A stretch of DNA of 64,000 bases from Posidonia oceanica (taxonomy: Eukaryota > Streptophyta > Magnoliopsida > Alismatales > Posidoniaceae): NCBI GenBank assembly GCA_037176725.1, contig JAZBRS010000044.1:4898001-4962000 (forward strand), written 5' to 3'. How positions within the stretch are numbered: position 1 is the stretch's first letter; each line of letters opens with the position of its first letter. The position numbers and the translations under genes are program-made. The notes under the pieces are model-generated. The model searched no databases and was not told the origin of the DNA. It saw only the letters and a program-made list of their open reading frames with translations. Shown here in pieces: positions 23,173 through 35,100 of this stretch.

Positions 23173-24651
23173 CCTGGAGCCGTATCCTTACCTTGCAGAG
23201 CCTTCACTTGCATCCCATGCATCTGCTACTAATCATGCATTTAAAATTTGCCGCTGCATGCATTTCGTCAACATCGCATACCTGCATTTCTGAACATTTC
23301 TAAAGCATACATTAACAGCATCCCTCCGCATCATAACCACAAAAGCATCATCATCATTCATTGCAATCAGGGCCCGATGACGAAAATCGGAAGAGCTTGC
23401 CTACTCTGGAAGGAGTTGGTTTTTACCTCACCTGACACTACTTAGATGTCATAACCAGTGAGGGAGCCACCACCAAGTAAGAATAGGCGAAATGCCCAAA
23501 CCCCCTTAGGACTTACACCTCCAAAGGGAGATAAAATGCTAGGGCGTGAGCGAGAGTGTGACCAAAAAATATACACCCACGCCTGGGCATGAAAAGAAAT
23601 AGGAAGATAGAAGGCGAAGATACAAGCCAGTCCTAGAGTTAGGGGCGAGCAGAACAGCCCTATCCCTTCAACCTACCTTGGAGAGGAGTTGAAGCTTGCA
23701 GCTGGAAGCCCACAATTCCTATAGGGACTAGCTACCCCTAGATTGCAGTAGCCCCCTAGCACCAAATTAGGGGCCAATTACCTCCAAGCCAAGGGATAAA
23801 GTGAACCTACACGCCTATGTGGGAGCAAAAGAAAATGAAAGAAGTAGGTGTAGGTCCTAGAAGGTTTAGCAGGGAGCCTGTTCTCACCACACCACCACCC
23901 GAGAAACGTTCGTCCCAAACAATATCACCCATCCCGGAGTGCCACCAACAGTTGGAAGTCCAAGTAGAGTCTGGTGAGCCGAGAACCACTCCTTTCCTTC
24001 CCAGCAGGCATCAAAAGCACTCCATATGCTGAGGGCGACAAAATCTACAAATGTCATTCATACATATACAGCATTAATCATCCCTCTCAGCACCCCACCT
24101 CTGGCTCTGCAAGGCCTCACACAGCACTGCAATAGTACTCTACCAGGGGCAGGTAAGCCGCCTTCAGACCAAAGCTCATCAATCTGGAGCTCCTACCAGT
24201 GTTTTCTCAGCCGTCACGTGATCAGGACACAAGCACGGAACCTTGGATAGAACACCTTTGTCAGCACAGCAGGATAAGGCAGGCGTTGTTAGCCAGGGGT
24301 AGAACGATCATTTTAGGGGCAGCAGATGGCACTAGCACAGTTGAATTCCTCTGGCGTGCATCATCTAGCATCACCAATGCCCAGATGAGGATCGGCATCT
24401 AGAACAGCAGTCTGTTCAAAATTGATGTGCAGGTCATGTGCACGTGTTTGGCAGTTTCCTAGTGGCAGATCAGACAAGCAACTCAAGCCCTGATTTTGCA
24501 AAAATAGGCATGTACGAAGCTATGAAAGGGTGAACTCAGCATATAAGCAAATGGCACAACAAACACCTTGCATTAGTCAAGTTTTCAGTTACTTGCAAAT
24601 AGTCAAGACAGACATAAAATACAACAGATAATAAGCATACCACATGACTCC
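23173..24651 (+). other. P untranslated region after integrase
   Basis: About 1.5 kb lie between the integrase stop and the 3' end of the antisense DUF7745-like gene. I find no sustained reading frame or tandem repeat. It may hold the 3' untranslated parts of both converging transcripts. Confidence 0.5.
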
Positions 24652-25936
24652 TCAGTTAGTCAAGTCAGTCCACGCCCTCTTGGAGCTTCCGGCATCACTG
24701 AATAGGGGGTCGCCAGGTGGGATCTCACAGATAGGCCACATCCCCTGTACCTCTGTCACATACTCGAGGGTGCAACCGGAGCCTTTTATCATCGCAACAT
24801 TTGTCGACTATACACCGCAGCGCATCAAGCGGACCAGCTCCGTCGTCGTGGCAGTCGAATTGAATGGATAGAGCCGGAAACACTCAGGCACCGTGCTCTC
24901 GACAAAAGCATCTTGGCGAAAGCCGAATTGTCGCATCACCTAGATGGGATGGTACTTGACACCCCTGGTGAACCCCGGCAGAACTACCAACCACATGTCG
25001 CAGGCATTGAAGAAAACAGTAAAGGGCCCAGCAGCAGTCGGGACGAGACGCCAGATCACCGTGTCCTCGGTCAACCTTTCCAGCTTCTCATACTCTTCGT
25101 GGATGCCCCGAATAGTCTGAGCATGGCCGCTACGGCAATAAGTCTCGAAGGCGGAACTCTACGGGCGCAGAATCTCCACCCCCAAATGTCCAGCCAACGA
25201 GACCTGAAAGGAAAGCATGTCAATGGCAGTAGAGCTGAAATGGAATAGTTGATCAAGCTAGATCAGATGATGATTATACCTGTACTAGAGCCCCGCAGCC
25301 ATGGAAGTGGCGGCAACGATGTGATATGCGGTCCAGCCTGCGGTAAGTCTCTGCCAGTATCACCGGTGCCAAGTCAATCTGCCGAGTCACCACAACCAGC
25401 ACAATCTCAGCAACCTCAATCGCGACCGTCATCTGGTCGTGACTGAAGACCAGCTCCCCCAGGAAGTGGGTGACAAAACCCCAAAGCCACAAGTCATCCC
25501 CAAGCCCGGCACGCCTCCAAGCAACCTGATCAAAATACTCCAAACGGAGCATGGACACCAATCCATCGGCACAAATCAGTCTCTACTTGCAGTCAACGAT
25601 GGAGAGTCCCATCAGTTGACTCAAAACCAAGGCATATCCATCACGCCTCATGAACACTATCGGCCCCAACAACCTGGACAAGCCACAGATCCGACACACT
25701 TCTTCCACTGTAGGCGTCAACTCCGCCTTGCCAAAGCAGAAGACATGATGCGCAGGCTTCTAGAACCTTGCAGCAGCACACAGGAGGTGCTGGCTCACCT
25801 CCACCTTGGCCACGTCCAGGAGCTTGGACGAGATGCTCCACAGCCGCAGCCTCTCACGATCACCGGCGGTAAGCTCACCAATCCATCCTCGAAGAACCTC
25901 AAAATAGTGCATCAGGGTCACCAAGGTAGGGATTCC
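24652..25936 (-). pseudogene. Antisense DUF7745-like gene of element P, two visible exons, decayed
   Basis: The minus strand holds a protein-like reading in two exons: 25936-25280 and 25203-24652, joined across a 76-bp GT-AG intron (25279-25204). Exon one reads LLDVAKVEVSQHLLCAAARF, FCFGKAELTPTVEEVCRICG, FLGELVFSHDQMTVAIEVAE and RISHRCRHFHGCGALVQ. Exon two reads VSLAGHLGVEILRP, TEDTVIWRLVPTAAGPFTVF, NACDMWLVVLPGFTRGVKYH and ends at a TGA at 24652-24654. This pattern resembles the plant retroelement-associated DUF7745 family; the function is unknown and the name is from recognition only. Stops inside are TAG (for example 25159-25161, 24940-24942, 24808-24810). A further 5' exon beyond 25936 is likely, because CTTGCAG precedes the exon. 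It converges on pol and lies head-to-tail with the PMD gene. Confidence 0.65.
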
Positions 25937-26574
25937 CTGCAAGGAGCGAAGGGCAAAGCTTATCAGTGTGTTCCAGCCCCTCCCAGGCAAACAAAAACAA
26001 AGAAGATCAAGCCAAGAGAAGCCCCGCTGGCCTGCAAGAGTAGATGCAGCCGTCGGCGGTAGTAGGGCAAGAACTGCCCTACTCGTGTGCGTGCGAGCCC
26101 TATGGATTCACCATGTTGCTGGAGAGGGAAGAGGAAGCTGCTGGGTAGACTAGAGAATAGGGTGGAAGAACTCACGAGTGGAAAAAGAGGAGTTAAAGTC
26201 ACCCAAAAAAGAGCCACTCGCGTGACCTATGACTCTGAACCAAAAAACTCTACACGGGTTTGGTGCACAAGTTTAGTGTGCGTGTCTAGTGCGCGGTTTT
26301 TACAGTAACTTTTACAGAAGTCTGCTTGCATTGCTCAACTCACCCAACTGGCATAAATTCTTCAAACACCTGCATTCAAAGCTATGCATTCATCCAGATC
26401 ATACACAGACACACAACACAGGTTGTCACAAAGGCAGATTGCATTCTAGAATCAGATAAGCAATTTACATAAGCAGTTTGCATTATAGTTACATTCAGTT
26501 TACAGAATTCATATAACATCCGAGCGACAACAAAAGGAAAAGCTACAGCTACAGCTACAACTGGCAGGTCAGTG
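25937..26574 (-). other. Spacer between the two antisense genes of P
   Basis: It must hold the 3' end of the PMD transcript and the 5' end of the DUF7745-like gene. I cannot fix a first exon or a promoter. A minus-strand reading at 25963-26217 with a hydrophobic start is not supported by any family motif. Confidence 0.4.
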
Positions 26575-29176
26575 CTAGTCGTCCTCCTCATCTGAGTCTA
26601 CGTCCCTCCTTTGGGCATCAAGAACGGTCCACCAAGCCGCCTTCCAACGTAATCGCCGAGCGATCATGGCAAAAGTGGCCTGGGACTGCGAAGGGCCCGG
26701 AGCGAAGCAGCTCGCCCTCGCCTGGTCATCAGCATCAGAAACGTCCTCCATGTCGAAGTCGATGCTGAAGTCGCCGCTTGACCCAGTGTTGATGGCAGCA
26801 AAGAGGCTCCTGCCTTGAAATTCAAACACAGAACAGTCAGAACAGGCATAATGAGAAGTTAATTATAGATAGTTCTAAAGTAAGCTCATACCTCCACGAA
26901 TGCCAGTTCCCGTTATGCCTGTTTCAGAGAATGCAAAGGTGTTAGAAAGAGAATAACATGTATTTACAGAATTTGAATGACTAGATGGCATGTTTACCTT
27001 CGCCCGCCGCATCTTCTCGTAGAAGTCCGCCAGTCTCTCCTTGAAGCTCTGCCAAAGGTTAAAAGACAGTTCAGAACATGTATCTACAGCAGAAACAGTA
27101 CATAACTATGAAAAGACAAGTTACCTGGGCCCAGTCTTCGGCGAACCACATTCCCTGCTGGCTCTCCCTCAGCTCCTAGGAAAACAGGGGTGGCCGACCA
27201 ACCCGCCTGAGCTAATCGAGGTAGTCGTCCTGACTAACCTCGCGGATGGTGTACAGACTCCTGGCACCCAGAGCAACAGTAATAAATAGCTTGGCCGCAG
27301 CACGGGTCACCGCTCGAGACGCCATGTCCTCTAGAGAAGGCAACGGGATGCTGAAGTCATCCGTAAACTAATGACAGACGCATCCTGGAAGGTAGTACGC
27401 AAACTTCTTCAGACAAAAGAATTTCGCCTGGGTCCTCCTCAGCCTCCGGGCGGAGTTCAGTGGGGCCCAATCCAACCCCTCGTAGCGGGTGAAGGGCCGC
27501 AGCTCCACCTGTAAACAGAACAACAACCAGACATCAGAACAGATTATTCAAATAGTTACTCAGATAAAGAAGCAAACAAATTATCTCTAGACTCGCCTCA
27601 TCCGGGCCCACCAAGTCCAGCAGGTACCGGTAGGCCTCATAGTTGTAGACCCCTGAAGCAGCATGATGGTCTGACTCGCACCATTGTCGAGGTAGCGACA
27701 GGAGCTTGGGGCGGAGGCGGAAGAAGTAGTGGCCCCGTTAGGTGTAGACACCCCATTTTGACAACTAGTCGTTGGTGGATTTCTCTGGAAGCTTGCTCGA
27801 ATCGTGGCATGGCGAACCGAAACCCCCACCTAAACCCAAACCCTAACCCAGAACTAAACCCCACCTAAACTCCACCTAAGCCTACCTAATCCTGAGCCTA
27901 AATCTTACCTAAGCCTTAACCTAAAAAAATCCCAAAGAAATACCCCAAAAACCTCTCTGGGCCGTTGGACGCTGCATGGGCCAGTGTCTTACGTAGGACG
28001 CAGCTCAGTTGAGCATCCAACACGCCGACTGTGACAAATCCTTTGACCCGAGCTCCGGTGCACCCAAAGCTGTCCACCACTAGCTTCGCCTCTCCCCAAG
28101 GACTGCTCCGTCATCTGGCTTGGCCTAGGAGTTGGCGCCTCTCCCTGGAGCCGCCTGTCCAAGCCCTAATTGCCTACATAGTCCTTCTCCCACACAAACG
28201 GCCGCCCACGACCTACATGCTGGCCTGACACTTCCACCTTGACTTTCACCACCTCTGACACCTCCCACGACCTCGCACCCATGCCACCACGTCCTGCCAC
28301 GACTTCCCCACCTTGCCCCGCCACTGACTCCTCCCTGTGCGAGGCTGACCAAACAAAAAGGAGGAGAGGAACCCATTCCACACCTCGGCCGACCATTTCC
28401 GAGAGAACCAAAGCACCCAACCTCCTTTGAGTGATCTTGAATGTTTCCCCCACGTGTGAGAAGGCCTCTCATGCATTCCCCAGCATCCAGGCTGCCGTCC
28501 ACTCGTCGTCCGCCAACGCCGGCCGGCTACAGGACGTTTTCTGAGCTGCACACAGGTGAATTTTCTTCACCATAGCATAGGATTGTTTGTGGTAGTTGAG
28601 TGTGCCATGTTCCGCACGTAGGTTACATGCACACACCTAGTTTTCAGTTGCATCCTGGAGTCCGACATTGGGTTCGCCGCCCACACGAGACCGCCGGCCT
28701 GTGAGGGCGTGGCAGCCCCTGTCTCGGCTGCCATAGCTTGCTTGAGGTCACGGGAACCTTCTCGACCCTCTTCCTCCTCCGTTCGACTTGCCAAGCCCGT
28801 TCCTTGAGCTCCCGGTCGTCTCAACGATCGATGATGCGAGCGGCCTCCGGTGACCATCGAGTGGAGGTGGGGAAGAGACGGTAACTGCTCCCACTCCTCC
28901 TCATTGCGTTCCTCACTCCTCCCTCATCGCCGTGAAGCTTCACAGTTGAGCTTCGTGGGTCTACGGCCTCTCTGATGGCCGGAAGCTCCATGAACTCCGG
29001 CGACAAGAGGGGGGAGGTGGGTGGAGCAATCCACACACCCATTTCATGCATCAAATACATGTTTGTGTTCGTTTTCAATTGCTCTTGCTTACTAGGTATT
29101 TAATTTTCCGTTTTTAGTCATTTTGGATGCTGGATCATGCACTGGAGTTCCCTGACCTATAAGATGCTGGAACTGG

Positions 29177-29196
29177 TGCGTCTTACGTAAGACGCA
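29177..29196. repeat. Perfect 20-bp palindrome in LTR B
   Basis: TGCGTCTTACGTAAGACGCA is identical to its reverse complement. It is the best-preserved member of the palindrome family spread through LTRs A and B. Confidence 0.95.
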
Positions 29197-29749
29197 TCGT
29201 TTCCCAGTGTCTTACACCCCTGTTTGCTTTTTAATAACTGTTATCTCTTTTTGCAAATGGGATTTAATGCTTTATGATATCTGAAACATGGCATGTGCTT
29301 TTATCATAGATTCATGCATATCTAGTTATATCTTGTTTTAATCTTGCTTAGAATGCATCTCATCTTTCAAAGCAACCTTCCTGGGCGTAGGACGTTGAGA
29401 ATCACAACGTCTTATGTAAGATGCAGATTCTTCAGCGTCTTACATCCCAGATCACTATTTTGCATAATAACATCTTAAAATCATTTTTTCTTTGGAATGT
29501 TTAGTTGATTCATAATGCATGCATAGAATTCTGTTTTGATCTTATGCATGTTTCTTGAAATCCTTTTTAATCTAGAAAAACTCCTATTCTAAAATCTGAT
29601 TTAATTTGTTAGGCGTTGAGGATCCCAGTGTCCTACGTAAGACGCAGGGTGTAGACATCCCATTTTGACCCGTGTACTAATGGCTCTTCTCTGGTAGACT
29701 TAAACCTAGAAAACTTACACAACAAAACCCAAGAAGCCCAAGCCTAAAG

Positions 29750-30160
29750 CCCATTCTCTTTTCTTTTTTCTTTTTTTCTTTCTTTCATCTTCCTTCTCCT
29801 TTCTTCTTCTTTCTCTTCTTCTTCTTTTTTCTTTTCACATCAAACCCAATCCCATTTCAGCCCAACACAGCCCACTTCTTTCTTTTTCCCTTTTTTCCCT
29901 TTAAGCCCAAAGCCCAATCTTCTTTCCTTTCTTTCTTTCTTTCTTTCTTTCTTTCCCCTCTTTTCCTCTTTCTTTTTCTTCTTCTTTTCTCTCAGCCCAA
30001 GCCCACCAGCCAGCCTTTCCTTCTTTTCTTTCCTTTTTCTTTTCTTTTTCCCTCCAAGCCCGACCCACCTTTCCTCTCCTCTCCTTCTTTCTTTTCTTTC
30101 TTTCTTTCTTCTCTTCTCCACGACAGCAACACAACCTCTTCTCCTTCTCCCTCCAGCAAC
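29750..30160 (+). repeat. Polypyrimidine tract of LTR C
   Basis: CTTT/CTTC-rich sequence on the plus strand for about 400 bp. It produces lysine/glutamate-rich spurious frames on the minus strand. LTR G has a matching tract at the same relative place. Confidence 0.85.
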
Positions 30161-31179
30161 TGCCTTCACACAACACCCACGACCCACCACACAAAAAAAC
30201 ACCCCTTCCTTCCTCACAGAGCATACATATCTCAGACTCCTTACATAACACTGAGACACATCCTCACAAACCTAAGGGAAACCCACTGCAATTCCTAGAT
30301 ACCTCCCACAACTCCAGAGAATTCCATCTTCTTCAGGAATACAGAGCCACCCATTTCCCTTCACTCAACTGCAGCACACCTTCACAGAGCCCACTCGATC
30401 CAATTCACAGCACTCCCCAATCCCACACAGCTCCAGAAGCACCCCCTCCAACCCACATTCACAACACAGCAACAACACAGGAAGAGAAGAACCCATTTCT
30501 TCCCACACACAGACAGCCACCCATCCCACTCACACAGCTAAACCAACACCCACAGGATCGCCTCTCCACCTCCCTCGAACCTCCACGAGTTCACCGGAGG
30601 AACCCACACCCAGAGAGAGCCATAGAGAGAAAAAGAAACCCAAAAAATACGCAGAGCACCCATCTCCTTCAAATCGGGAATTGAGGGTGGGAAGCTAGGT
30701 CTGATACCTGAAGCTAGGTCTGATACCTCCCGAAGCATCCTCAGACCTCCACAAACTCGCCTGGATCACGCCTATGGCCCGCCGCTGCCTCCAAAGCCCC
30801 CTCCGCCTGTAGCACCTTTGCTGCACCCATCCATGGTCAGCAGCCCACTCCGAGAGCTCACTCAGGCAATGGTTGCTCCCCTCAACTTTGTGACTATCCC
30901 TTCTTGCTTCCCAGCTCATCGCCTACGCATTTCATGCCCTGTGCCGCCTTTTTGACCTCGTCGGACTTCTCTTTCTTCCCCGATGCTAGCCACCGCCTGC
31001 GCGCAAGCTCTGCCGTAGCAGACAGCCCGCCACTCCTCCGGACCGTCTCTAGGCCCTTTCCGGACCCCCAACGCCTCAGCCGCACACCGCCCGTGCCTTG
31101 CCGCTGCCTCCCTAGCCTCCGCAGCTCACTGGATCGCCGGAGGCCCGCATCGCCACTATAGCACTGTAGCATGCTAATG

Positions 31180-32110
31180 TTTTGATTTTAAATCGTTAGT
31201 CACATTGAAATAAAGTCCAGCAAGTTTATATGTGTGCACTTAGGTCCTGGTTTCGTTTGAATGCCATTTAAATTTTATTTTTAATCTTATTGCATTACAG
31301 AAAAGCCCCGTGATTTGTTTTTATTACATTTAAGTCCTCTGAGCATGCATCCAATCATTTAAATCATATTTAGAATCATACTGCATTGCATTTTAATCCA
31401 GCATTTTAGTTTAATTGCACATCAGTCCTTCATGCAGTCATTCATATCATTTAATTCTTGTTTTAATTCATATTGCATTGAATAAAAGCCCAGCAGTTAA
31501 TTTTATTTGCATTCAAGTCTAATGCATTTAAATCAATCATTTAACTGCTTTTTTAAAAATCATATTGCATTGCATTTTAATCCTGTAGTTTATTGTATTT
31601 GCACATCAGTCTAATTTACATCCACCAGTCATTTAAATGCATTTTTTAAACTATATTACATTGCTGAAAAATCCTGTGATCTAGTTTATTTGAACTTTAG
31701 TCCAATTTGCATTCATCCATCATTTAAATGCATATTTAAACCATATTACATTACTAAAAAGTCCTATGATTATGTTTATTTGCATTTAAGTCCTAGTTGC
31801 ATTCAAAACATCATTTAAGTTGCATTTTTAACCATATTGCATTGTAATAAAGTCCAATAGTTTTTTAAATTGCATATGAGTCCTAATTTTAAACTGTTGC
31901 TTGTTTTCATGCCTGTTTTGCTTTGCATTTCAAACCTTACAGTTTATTCTAATTGCATGTAGGTCCAAATGCTTAATTTCTACATGCTTACACATCCTGC
32001 TTTGCATTGCAATAAAATTCAACAGTTTATCATATTTGCATGTTAGTCCTTATGTTTAACTGTTGCCTACTTTCATGTTTGCTTTGCATTTGCAATAAAA
32101 CCCAATAGTT
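31180..32110 (+). repeat. About 90-bp degenerate tandem repeat in LTR C
   Basis: Blocks of the form TTGCATTTAAGTCC … CATTTAAAT … CATATTGCATTGC recur about every 90 bp, for example near 31236, 31325, 31415, 31508, 31600 and 31690. The same repeat, better phased, is in LTR G. Confidence 0.7.
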
Positions 32111-35100
32111 AGGTCTAATTGCATGTTAGTCCTAAATTTCAACTGTTGCATGTTCGCATGTTTCTTTTACATCGCACTTAGGTCCAGCATGTTTTCAAAA
32201 CTGCATGTAAGTCCATTCCTTGCACCATTGCATGCATATCCTTTAATTGATGTTGCATTTTGCCCCTGCTGGCCTTCTACATTACTACATTAGTTTTTAG
32301 CAAACTTTAACCCTGCTGCACTACATTTTTCTATGTCATTGCACTTAGGCCCTTGCAGTTTACTTTAATTGCATTTAGGTCCCTATGTTTGCACTTTTGC
32401 ATGCATTGCATTCTCATTGCATTTGCACATTATCCCTTGCACTTTTCCCAGCACTTTTAGCCTCATTGCATGTAGAATTCATTGCATTGCACGCATACAT
32501 GAGCATTTTGCATTTAGGCCCCCATTTAGACCACTATTGCATCAGTATAGGTTTTCATCTGGCCCTTGATCCATCTGACTTGATTTCTGAATAACTTTTG
32601 ATCGGACTGTTGGATCTTCACGATCTAACCATCCTGGTCTTTCATTCCAACCTAAGTTTATTTAGATCAGGCATCAAATCCTCAAGCTATACCCACCTGA
32701 ATCACTGCATATCACTCATTGCCTTGTAACTTGCATCGCATACATTGTTTTCTTGATCTGTCTGCTCGAGCACATAGATCAGGTTTTATCACCCCTATTT
32801 TGCTTCCCTTTGTTTGTCGTACTCCTACATTGCATGGTTTTCTGCTTCTGCTTTGTTTCCCCTCTGCGTGTCACTATCCGCATTGCGTGGTTTTACCCGA
32901 TGTTTTATTTCTCACTTGCATTGCATGGTTTGCTGCTTCTGTTTTGTTTCCCCTTTGCGTGTCGCTATCCGCATTGTGTGGTTTTATCCGATGTTTTGTT
33001 TCTCACTTGCATTGCACGGTTTGCTACTTCTGTTTTGTTTCTCCTTTGCATGTCACTATCAGCATTGCGTGGTTTTACCCGATGTTTTGTTTCTCATTTG
33101 CATTGCATTTAGAGCAGTGATGCTTACTGTCTGAAGTTCTTACGAACCAAGGCACATCCTGTTCGGAACACTGATAGTGCTGCTGAGCACATAGGCTACA
33201 CATTTACTTTCCATCACACATCATGGCACTTTGAGCACACATTTGAGCATGTAATTAAAGCATACATGGCATTTAAGGCATGTTTAGAGCATTCATAGCA
33301 TGGCATAGCATTCCTCGCCCCTTGGGCGCGCAGTTAAGGCAAGATATTCCTGCATATGTGAGCGAGATTAGCCTAGAAAAATCGATTCTGGGCGTATCAG
33401 GGGTGCCTAACACCTTCCCCGTGCGTAATAGGAGTCCTTACCCTTTCTCTGGCCTGTAATGACCATTTTGCCCTTGTCCTTGGCACAAGTCATTCATTTT
33501 TACATAGCATTGCATCCATTTGCATGTCTTCATGCATTTCCTCGGTTTTCCTCGTCTCCTGACTCAATAAACTAGGTGGCGACTCCGTTTTTTTTGCTTT
33601 ATCTTTTGTTTTCCTCTTCGCGGCTCTTCTAGTGACCTCTCTCTTTTCGGGCCCCTCGCTGGTCCAGATTTCGAGATGGGATCGCTACACAGGGGTTCCC
33701 AACATCTAACACCATGTGCCTGTTAAATCCAGATTTAATGCCTGCATCAAGTTTTTGAGGTTTGTTTGCCATTGCATCGATTTTCTGGCATGATTTACTC
33801 ACCCCCAGTTTTCATATGGCATTACAATCACTTTTTCCCAAGACGTGCATCCACATACTCCAAATTTCTGTTCTCTGCGTTGGATGCTGAGTATTCCAGC
33901 GTCTTATGTAAGACGTTGGGGACTCCAGCGTCCAACACTTTAATTCTGTTGCATCCAGTTTTCAAGCATTATTTTCGATTCGAACATCGTTTCCCGCTTT
34001 TGGTCGCTTCCAGTGCATGCTCTAGCATCCATGCATATTGCTTGATTATAGTTTTCCTGTTTTACGCCATACGTCACCTGTTTTCCCGTGGTTTTCCGCC
34101 TCGGACTTAGTTTCCATCGCATGTCGCTATTCGCATTGCATGGCTTTCTCTAGCATTTTGGTTTCTCGCTTGCATCCATTAGGGCGATGATGCTTACTGT
34201 CTAGAGTTCTTTGGAACCAAGGCATGCTCGGTTTACAACACTGGCAGCACTGCTGAGCACATAAATCGCATGTTTTGTTTTCCATCATGCATCTTGACAT
34301 TTTAAGCATACATGGCATTTAGGCATTTAAAGCATGCTAAAGCATTCATCATAGAATAGCATTCCTCACCTACGGGCGTACAGTTAATGGCAAGCACTGC
34401 CTACATCCACACATGCGATCGAAAAAGCCTAGAAAGACCGATTACGGGCGTATGGGGGTGCCTAACACCTTCCCCATGCGTAACAGGAGTCCTTACCCTT
34501 TCTCTGGCCCGCAATGACCATTGTGTCTCATCCATTGGCACGAGTCATGCATTTAGCAGCATTGCACGCATTTGCATGTTTTTCATGCTTTCTTCGATTT
34601 TCCTCGTCTTTCGATTTAATAAACTAGGTGGCGACACCATTTTTGCCTTATCCTTTGTTTTCTTTGGCTTTTTCTGGTGTTTTCAAGTCGAGCATCCTTC
34701 CTCGGATTCACCATTAGTCGTGACCTCTTATCGGTCGGTGTGCACAAGCTTTGGCAGCGCGTGCCATGTCACCAGGACGATCATCGCGACACCAGGTATG
34801 CTCGATGGCCTAGTACTGTCGAATCAACAGTCAAACAATTAATACAGGTGGCAAAGTAAACAGAATTTAAACAAACAGGTAGATATCAAAGTCAGATCAG
34901 ATACTTACCGTCAGCAGCAGATACAGGCCGACTTAGGAGCGATGGTTCTTCCGAACCACCTCATCAAGCCCGCAGTGTAGGTAGGCGTAGCTTGCGCCAC
35001 CCCAGTCATACCACCCGAGTTGATCCACATCTGCGATGTACATCAGCCAATCTGCGTGAACGCAGTAACCAGACGACTTGCAGAAGATTAGCCCGAGCAG

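Larger units (their letters stand above)
29650..33689 (+). mobile_element. Solo LTR C, Tat type, nested in LTR B
   Basis: Ends are TGTAGACATCCC and …GGGATCGCTACA, with a perfect 5-bp duplication CAGGG at 29645-29649 and 33690-33694. At 4040 bp it is a very long solo LTR. It has a polypyrimidine tract near its 5' end, a block of about 90-bp repeats (31180-32110), coding-like but frame-poor GC-rich sequence at 30550-31160, and a U5 box (GGGGTGCCTAACACC from about 33400; AATAAA 33566-33571; CTAGGTGGCGACTCC 33572-33586). Same family as LTR G. Confidence 0.95.
27743..34791 (+). mobile_element. Solo LTR B, Tat type, inserted in the PMD gene and carrying LTR C
   Basis: Ends are TGTAGACACCCCATTTTGAC and …CATCGCGACA. 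The flanks TTAGG (27738-27742) and CCAGG (34792-34796) read as a 5-bp duplication in which CC became TT. Joining the flanks at that point restores the PMD frame, which supports both boundaries. Net length without LTR C is about 3.0 kb. The U5 box is present: GGGTGCCTAACACC from 34457, AATAAA 34618-34623, and TAGGTGGCGACACC from 34625. Palindromes of the LTR A family lie near 27985, at 29177-29196, near 29410, near 29635 and near 33900. It is a solo LTR: no internal region or second LTR. Confidence 0.9.

Noticed and set aside
29840..30259. Lysine/glutamate-rich frames on the minus strand
   Set aside because: They are translations of a CTTT-rich tract in LTR C.
27743..34791. LTR B as the 3' LTR of element P
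   Set aside because: PMD exons continue on both sides of it in frame and a target duplication flanks it, so it is an insertion into P.
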